Assembly (NCBI GenBank): GCA_032158295.1
Contig: CM063254.1
Span: 6,106,326 to 6,170,325 of the forward strand
DNA from: Pycnopodia helianthoides
Taxonomy: Eukaryota; Echinodermata; Asteroidea; Forcipulatida; Asteriidae
Direction: 5' to 3'
Length of the DNA: 64,000 nt
Part shown: one piece after another, positions 57,261-64,000 of the stretch
Layout: every line of letters begins with the position of its first letter
Numbering within the stretch: position 1 is the first letter of the stretch
Position numbers and translations under genes: made by a program
The notes under the pieces: generated by a model
What the model was told of the DNA's origin: nothing
What the model saw: only the letters and a program-made list of their open reading frames with translations
Databases searched by the model: none

Positions 57261-59950
57261 TTAAATGAGACATTTAGGCATAATAGCTTCATCCTAAGAG
57301 GGGGGGGGGGACTGTAAAGTTGTTGGTCCTGTTTGTTGTGAAGTGCACGTTTGAAAGAACCCAGTTTACTTATCCCTTAGAGAATGGGCATGCTGCATGG
57401 TTGGTTGCAGATTGCATCACAGCACCATTTACAAGGTGATAAATAATTGGGGCCCGATGATTAAAAAATAGCTTTGTAAGTGTATGCATTATATTATTAA
57501 AAAACAATGAGTGCTTTGAGATGCCTGGAGATAAAGCGCTACATAAAACGTATGTATCATAATTAATTTGGGACAAACCATAATGATAAAGTAAGCAGTG
57601 TGACTGAAGTGGGATCATTTGGTCGTGTCGATGCAAAACCGTTTTATTGTCCTAAAATAGCATTTACATTACACGAGACTTTTAAATTGTCTAAACGTCA
57701 AAGTAGCCTGAGCACACAAAACAAGTACGTGCTGAGATCAACGTTTTTTTGCACAGAGCATTTTTATGCGAGATACGACGTTTTTCGCAAATACAGAGAT
57801 ACAACGTTTTCGGCAACGTTTTGCATGCCTAACAAAGACCCATGGTTAGCAGCCACATATAGTTTAATTGGACAAGGGATTCTGTTAAAAGTGGATTCAA
57901 TGTATTCAATGAATGACAAACTGGATGGTTTACATCATTATTAAGAATAAACACGTTCTTGGTAATTTCGGGGACAAGAATAACAAGGCAGATCTTAGAG
58001 CCTGCAAATTGAATGCTACAATTTGAGACTACGGTATAAAACAACAGATACAGGCCTTTGGGGTGTATTCAAATTTTTTTTTTTACATTGCACGGAAATC
58101 AACCTTTGACCTTTTAGTTGGTGCTGCAGACTAATCATGCAAATCAGGTAACTCTAATAATAATGCATTTTGGCGTGTGAGCCAATACACCCATGGCAAT
58201 TTGTTGGTTTGTAACTCTGGAGCCAGTCTGTATCCTTCAGGTATCAGGCGTTGTTTTTTTTTCTTTCTTTTTTTCATGTTGTGTCAGATCATAGAGACCT
58301 TGTTTTGAATTAGTCGTAATTCAGTTTTGTCTATCCTGTGTTGTAATAATCATTTTAAAAATGTGAACATTTTAGAAGTGAGCGAACTCGATAAATAACA
58401 GCAATTTTTTAAATTCTGGTACAACTCTTAAATTCGCTTGGCTTCAAAAGTGAGACGGGTCTTTGATTTGTAAGGCCAATAACGGTGTTTATGTGAGAAA
58501 CTCGGACATCAATCACGGTATGTTTACAAGTAAACATACAGCAGGGTCATGGCAAGGGATTGTCACTGTGTTGATCATTTTTCTGTGGGTGATAAATCAA
58601 CACCAGCACCAGCATCAACAGTACAAAGAAATTATTTTTTTGAAAGCTTTAGAATTTGTTTCCCCCCCCCCCTCACTTGATTTGTGGCATTCCCAGATTT
58701 TTTTATAGCTGAGGTGTGGATGAACCACTTTCAGTTAAAGGTCATGAAGTGCATTCAAGTGTGTGTTTCCTGTGCACAAAACTTGAAGCTATAAAAAATA
58801 TTTACCTTAATCTGGAAAATGTATTCATACTTACCAGCTACAAATTCTATTGACTCATTAAAAAACCCCGTACCACATAGTACATTAAAAGAATTGATCA
58901 AAAGGAAACGGTGCCAGTGACTAATGAAAGCATTGTACTTTTTTTGAAGAGCAATGTTCAGACCCAATGTCAGTGTTAAGGTGAAGGTATTGGAAGCTGT
59001 CTGGTTAATAATCAATATACCGGTGGCATTGAACCTACACTGACACCTGTTTCAAAAACACCATTAGCATACTGCCACCCCCCAAAAAATAAGGTGGATA
59101 TAGCAAGCATTGCATTCACCCTCTACTGTGTTTCGGTATTAAAGCTTATTTTGCGGAGACCCACACCAGATCAGGCCAGTGTGTCCCATTTTTTTTTTTT
59201 CAATTATAATGAGCTGGCACAGTTATTCTTTCCATGAAAGACCCCACTTGTCAATCACATCAATAGTTAGACACTTTGTAGTACCACATTTCTCCCGTTC
59301 ACATCCCCCCACTTCTTCTATAATGAAATTGACAAACCAAATAGCCCTTTTTCGCTGGCTGAACATGTAGGTTTCAAGCCTAGAGGGCAGGCAAGAGAAA
59401 ACCTACACCTTACTGGCTGGTAGCTTATAGGCCATCTGTTGGTAATATAACACCCACAAGAAATACAATCTGACCGCCAACCCTGAAAAATGATTCAAAA
59501 TTTGGTTAGAAGAGGGGCAGCTAGTAGTAGTGTTTGCTCGAGAGCCTTCTGTTGAATAATTATTCGGTGTCTGCGGATTGTGGCGAAATATCGCAGCATA
59601 AAAATCAATTATAAGGGGGTGTGAGGCTGGTTATTGTTGTAGTGTTTTTTTTTTCTTCCCCCCATGATCAACGTTTTTCAGGTAGACACTTGATAAGTGG
59701 GCAACTTATTGTACCACAGACCAGCTAGGCTTTCTGCAGCTTTGTTGTGGCTTCTATTATATGGGTATTTGGCAATTTTTTTCTGTGCCGCTCAGCTCTG
59801 ATGAAATGCTGACTGAATTGAGCTAATTTTGTGTATTAATCATCTACCTTTAGAAACCGACTGTGACAACAAACAAAGCCAGAAAGCATTTTGCAATTAG
59901 AGTAAAGTATTGTACATGTATGACTGGTTTTATCCTCCATGATATATTAA

Positions 59951-60309
59951 AGGTGCTGCATACGTTTTGGTAATTGGAGCCTACTGATTGTGTTAATCCT
60001 TTATAAATGTAGACAATAAAACTAACCTGTGAAAATTTCACTTTAAAAGGTGGTCGCGTTTTTGAGATATCACCGAAAAACCGGAGCGAATATTTCCACG
60101 CAGAAGAATATTCCCCATAGGAATACACAGTCTGAGAAGCGTTTCTGATGAGATTCAAATTTTGGGGAATAAAAAGTGCTATATTTTCCATAACTGTAGT
60201 ACTTAGAGGTTAAAAGTTTCTCAAAATTCATTATAGCTGCTGCCCTTCTTACCAAGTAAGTTTTATTGCCATTCATTTCCAGAGTCATTACCAAACGTGT
60301 ACTGTGCCT
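59951..60309. repeat. TTAA MITE family E, copy E3
   Basis: TTAA|AGGTGCTGCATACGTTTTGG at the left; the right end is CCAAACGTGTACTGTGCCT, followed by TCAA where TTAA is expected. It carries AACCTGTGAAAATTTCAC, the counterpart of the AACCTGTGAAAGTTTGAG word of family D. Confidence 0.85.
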
Positions 60310-61162
60310 TCAAGATCATTCAACAGACAGTGACCCCAAGTTTTTAAAAGTGCCCGATATTGTTGAAGCTGAATGAATTTTAAGTGAATTTGATTATGTT
60401 GGGGTGAGGTGGGGACAGATGTTTAAAAAAAAATTAAAAAATTGTAATCAGTACCCAATTAAAACAAAATTGCTCAGCTCAGAAAAGACTTGCTCAGGAG
60501 AAACAGGTTACCTGCCAAAACGCAATGTTCTGCATATGATAGCGTGACTGGTTCCCCGCAGATTTTTGCTTAGAACTAGTTTTGTTAAGCACCACTATTC
60601 ACTGGAATGTAAGTTAATCCAAGTGTGATGCTGCAATATGTTTGGTGGAATTCAATCTAAAGTTTACAAGTCCCATAGTAAAAGCATAAAGGCAACAACA
60701 TTTTACTGTAGGCTCTGCGATGAAGCGAAGGTTTTTCCCAAAGTAGGAACCCGTTATAAATCTGGACGAGCAGACAGTGAGGCTTAGGAATTGATCACCT
60801 TGTCACCAGGATAAATCGGAGCTTCATATTAGTAATAATTCATAATACAGTGTGCCATCCTGAGTTTGCCTCGGGAAGGTAATTTTTCACTGTGCATCAT
60901 GAAAAGAACATGACATCCAATTCCCAACAATCATAGGATGGTGTTTAGTCAAACAAGGCATGGCCATGTGATTGACAAGATCAAGGTTTCCCCCCAAGTA
61001 AAGTAAAGCATAATTCAATAGGAGTTAACTGTATGCATGTTTGATATACTGCTGCTGTTGAATGGGATAATGCCATTCCTGGGTTGTATACGGTTGACCA
61101 ACTTTTGTCGGACAACCCAGAACAAAGACACTGACAAAAACACAAGGGGAGACAAACAATCT

Positions 61163-61250
61163 AGGCCGGTTAGTTTTAGAGTGGCAGAGCACCGGGACTG
61201 GGTAAACAAGTTCTGGGAGGTCATAGATTCAAATCCCACACCAGACAACT
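61163..61250 (+). repeat. tRNA-like SINE head
   Basis: GGTTAGTTTTAGAGTGGCAG (A-box region) and AGATTCAAATCCCACACC (B box) are about 45 nt apart. The arms do not close into a cloverleaf and an acceptor stem is absent, so this is a tRNA-derived SINE head, not a tRNA gene. Confidence 0.45.
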
Positions 61251-62775
61251 TTTTCTTTGTTCACCGAAATTGTGTGAGAAACATTGTTTGGAAACCATTA
61301 TTGAATCACAACGTTGGTCTTTCTGATATGGTGCTATTAAGATCAATATCATAACTGGTATCTGTAGTTCATATCTCCTACCATATGCAAATACAGCTTG
61401 TCAACCCATTGGGACAATATCTTGCATGTTGTGTTTTTTTAATGTTTTTTTTTTTATTCAGGTGGCAGATGTTACACAGTAATGGATTTTGTACCTTCTT
61501 AATTGACATGTAATCAAAGATATCGTTTCATATCAGGCGGTCTGCAAATATGCAGCAATTGCAGCTACTGGTGTTGGCATGATAACGACCGTGCCGAATC
61601 ACTCGTAATGAGGCTTTTGGTTCAACTTGAAAATAACCCCCTGATCGCAAATTGGCAAGATTGCGTATCTCAAGTGGCGGTGATTGTATTTAACAAGCAA
61701 AGACGAATAAACAAATTCAGATAATAAAGAAACATTCCTGCGAAGTTTTTAACCCCCTGTGTAGTCCTAAATTCAAGTGGCTTGTTATTGCTATTGTCTT
61801 TTTGTATCATTCAAAAGCACCAAAGTGTAAAAAAAAATAAAAATTACATCAAAAGTACACTTTTGTTTCAAGACAAAGTACGAATTGGTAATTATATAAA
61901 AATTTTCTGAAAATGTTTCCTGCCGTTGAAAATTATGCTTAACTATGTTAACTAGAGTTAGATGACGGTGTTTGCCAAATGGGTGCCTGTTACGGTTTAG
62001 GGCACACATTTTTTCTACAATTTGTATTTCAAGTTTTTTGTATAGACCAGTTGTGGATAACACTTTTTTCAGCTAATACCCCGGGTAGGATGAAGGATAA
62101 AGTGGTTTAAATTGGCCTGAAACTAAATGCATTAAATAAACTGTTAAAAAAACTTTTAAAAACCTAGCCATTTGGCATAAACAGCCATATCTTAGCCCTG
62201 ACCCCAAACCACACTTTGCCTTCCTCCTTGTCTGGATCAAGAATGTTTTGATTCCTCACCCCCCTGGTAAGGACCTAGAGGATCAGTTGCAGGCATGTTG
62301 TTCTATGGGGTGTGTCGTAGGGTTAGGACTATCTTGAGAAGACGGGGAGAAGAAGAAAAAAAAGGGGTGCACAGTGGGTCAGCATTAACAAAACCGGCAA
62401 ATTCCGATCAGGGATCTGGTTGTGCGAAAATTCCAAATGTGTGTTCCTAATGTAAACAACAGGCTGAGGTCAGCGGAAGGAGTGACTTGGATAATACCTG
62501 GGAAGACAGGACAATAACTGTGTAGAGGGATTGAAGGGTTACCATGGAAACCATGGCGTTGATGTATGGGCGATCAATAGATTTGTCTCACTTTCTTGAC
62601 AGTACCAAAGTGTAGTGTTTTGTTCTCTTTTTGTGATCGGTGGACAAAGAAACTTGTTTTGTACACACCAATTTGTATGTTATCTGTACAATTATTGAAG
62701 AATGGGATTGAATGAAACTTCATGAGAGACCTACATGATACATGACAAGTGTGCAAAATTCTGGTGTCAGAATCA

Positions 62776-62945
62776 AGGTTTAGCCAGCTTTTGGTAAGAG
62801 GGTGTCCAAATTTGCTGGAAATTTAAAAACTGGTGTCTAAACTGTTCACTCACAATACATTTACATGTAAATGACAGATAAAACAGGGTGTCCAAATTTA
62901 AAACAGGGTGTCCAAAAGACACCCGGACACCCCTCTGGCTAACAC
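62776..62945 (+). repeat. Dispersed repeat family J, copy 2
   Basis: Same text and orientation as 42631-42800 (AGAGGGTGTCCAAATTTGCT, ACATTTACATGTAAATGACA, AGGGTGTCCAAAAGACACCC). TTAGCCAG at the left and CTGGCTAA at the right give 8-bp inverted ends in this copy. Confidence 0.8.
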
Positions 62946-63029
62946 TATGGTCAGAATATCATTTATATGCCCAATGTGGATTGTAGGAATCAGACTGGCC
63001 TCTTGTCACCTCTTCCCGATTTTGTATTG

Positions 63030-63172
63030 CTGTTTAAGTAAAAACAAAGCAAGGAACCAGTCGTAAGCCATAAACATTACATAATATTTTGACTGGTAAC
63101 CTATTTCTGCTCAGCAAGATTTTCTGCGCTAAGCATTCTACTTAGCTAAAGTGCTTAATTAAATTGGGCCCA
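63030..63172. repeat. Family A MITE, copy A12 (right part)
   Basis: Contains GCAAGGAACCAGTCGTAAGC, TTTTGACTGGTAACCTATTT and the right end TTAAATTGGGCC|CAG. The left terminus is missing. Confidence 0.6.
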
Positions 63173-63175
63173 GAT

Positions 63176-63476
63176 GGGCCTTGATGGTCAAGGGGGCGAA
63201 GACATACTGCTGTATAATGTAGATTGTTGTGGGTTCGAGTCCCAACAAAGGCGTATGTGGATTTGTTTCTGCAATTGCTTTATCATACATCAGTAAGTGG
63301 TATAACTTTTTATTTTACTCTATACCCCTATGTGGATAAGCACTGTATATTCAGTGCTTCCCCAAGTTCTGTTTGGAAAAAAAATTCACTGGCGTATTAC
63401 TCGGTGGGATTCGAACCCACGACCCGCGCCATTCTAGAGTGTTTTACCACTAGACCATCAAGCTTTATTAAATCGT
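63176..63476. repeat. Element bounded by two tRNA-like ends in inverted orientation
   Basis: On the plus strand CCTTGATGGTCAAGGGGGCG starts a tRNA-like segment with the B box TGTGGGTTCGAGTCCCAACA. On the minus strand, from 63475, CTTGATGGTCTAGTGGTAAA starts another with GTCGTGGGTTCGAATCCCAC. Neither closes an acceptor stem. They face each other across about 160 bp, with GGCGTA / TACGCC also inverted. Confidence 0.6.
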
Positions 63477-63574
63477 ATCAGTGAAGTTTTCATGAATATG
63501 AGAAGACCCACAAGGCATAAGGCCAAGCTCTAGATGTTTGAACAAGTCAGGTTTTGGGGGAAGGTATTTATAAT

Positions 63575-63900
63575 ACTAATACTTAGTTCTTATTTAGCGC
63601 ACGTATCCTCATAGCACGACCAAGGTGCTTTACAACATGATTATGCCTGTTCATGCGGCATACTTTTTAGACAATTCCTCTAATCTTCTCAACTCCCTGG
63701 GGAGCATACAACCACAAGCTGCTTAAATTAGCGCTAAGGGGTTAATGCAACATTATACTGTCTCCGCCCAGTCAGGATCCCATTTGTACACCTGGGTTAA
63801 GAGAAGCAATTATGGTTAAGTGCCTTGCTCAAGGACTCAAATGTCGTGACCGGGAATCGAACCGTCACACTACGATGATTCTACCACCAGAACTTGAATG
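63575..63900 (-). repeat. tRNA-headed SINE with conserved core and LINE-like tail
   Basis: Minus strand: TTCTGGTGGTAGAATCATCG (A box region), GACGGTTCGATTCCCGGTCA (B box), then the core CCTTGAGCAAGGCACTTAAC ... CCCAGGTGTACAAATGGGAT, then a tail with AAAGCACCTTGGTCGTGCTA and GTGCGCTAAATAAGAAC. The core is the kind shared by widely spread deuterostome and mollusc SINEs (Nin/MESC-type, from memory), and the tail resembles CR1/L2 LINE 3' ends, used for retrotransposition in trans. Confidence 0.65.
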
Positions 63901-64000
63901 TAATGCAGTATGCTGTTTTGCCACGACACACCACAATTTATATCTTACATAACTTTTTAGAATGAATTGAAAGCAATTCAGTACTCCATTTCTATGTGCA

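Larger units (their letters stand above)
54960..64000. other. Presumed large first intron, repeat-rich
   Basis: After the donor at 54960 I found no plus-strand exon with an in-phase acceptor and donor and a recognisable peptide. Contents are a LINE 3' end, MITEs E2 and E3, SINE-like elements near 61.2 and 63.6 kb, a tRNA-like inverted pair at 63.2-63.5 kb and a family A end. Open frames such as 57600-57944 are domain-free. The gene may instead have small exons I could not see. Confidence 0.4.

Noticed and set aside
57600..57944. 114-codon open frame on the plus strand
   Set aside because: Starts at a non-ATG codon, repeats ACGTTTT words, and has neither domain nor splice signals that fit the upstream phase-1 donor.
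63389..63475. Minus-strand tRNA gene (B box GGGTTCGAATCCCAC)
   Set aside because: The acceptor stem halves do not pair and the anticodon arm cannot be formed; it is a SINE or tRNA-like relic.

Overview
The window is animal nuclear DNA, not bacterial: coding sequence is sparse, split by GT-AG introns, and set in long AT-rich non-coding DNA full of small transposons. The recurring repeats (palindromes ending in GGCCCAATTTCAT, TTAA-flanked MITEs, tRNA-headed SINEs, CR1/L2-like LINE tails) and the STARD7 sequence fit a marine deuterostome. An echinoderm such as a sea star is my best guess. That is inference from repeat style; no species marker was seen.

Three genes are supported. (1) At 394-941 (+) are the last two coding exons of STARD7, a START-domain lipid carrier; the rest of the gene lies to the left. 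(2) At 46176-49693 (-) is a compact intron-containing gene: a one-codon-scale first exon with an AAGATGGCG start, a large exon coding for an intact SGNH/GDSL-type hydrolase with a very basic tail, then an exon holding a 331-codon cysteine-rich ORF. The two long ORFs are in different frames and overlap by 68 nt if the obvious acceptor is used, but would fuse in frame with a second acceptor 19 nt downstream. This is the most unusual locus here. (3) At 54878-54959 (+) is the first coding exon of a secreted or membrane protein: a signal peptide ending in a phase-1 GTATGT donor. I see no later exon of it before the window ends, so its first intron may exceed 9 kb.

The rest is intergenic or intronic DNA. 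From 1 to 46 kb the main items are two related palindromic families (A and B) with CAG/CTG flanks; three related TTAA-flanked MITE families (C, D, E); a 3-kb fold-back element with 1.1-kb inverted arms (14690-17722); SINEs, one with an internal segment amplified into a 17-copy minisatellite (30.2-30.7 kb); blocks of tandem repeats at 4.0 and 25.3-26.2 kb; and a LINE 3' end (28.4-28.7 kb). From 50 to 64 kb lie more MITEs, a second LINE 3' end, tRNA-like SINEs and candidate regulatory palindromes.

Several insertions are nested (C in a SINE, D in a SINE, C in B, A in a tandem repeat). These fix exact element ends and give a relative order: SINE and B are older than the TTAA MITEs, and one A copy is younger than the 104-bp tandem array. 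No rRNA, functional tRNA, CRISPR array or prokaryotic signal was found.
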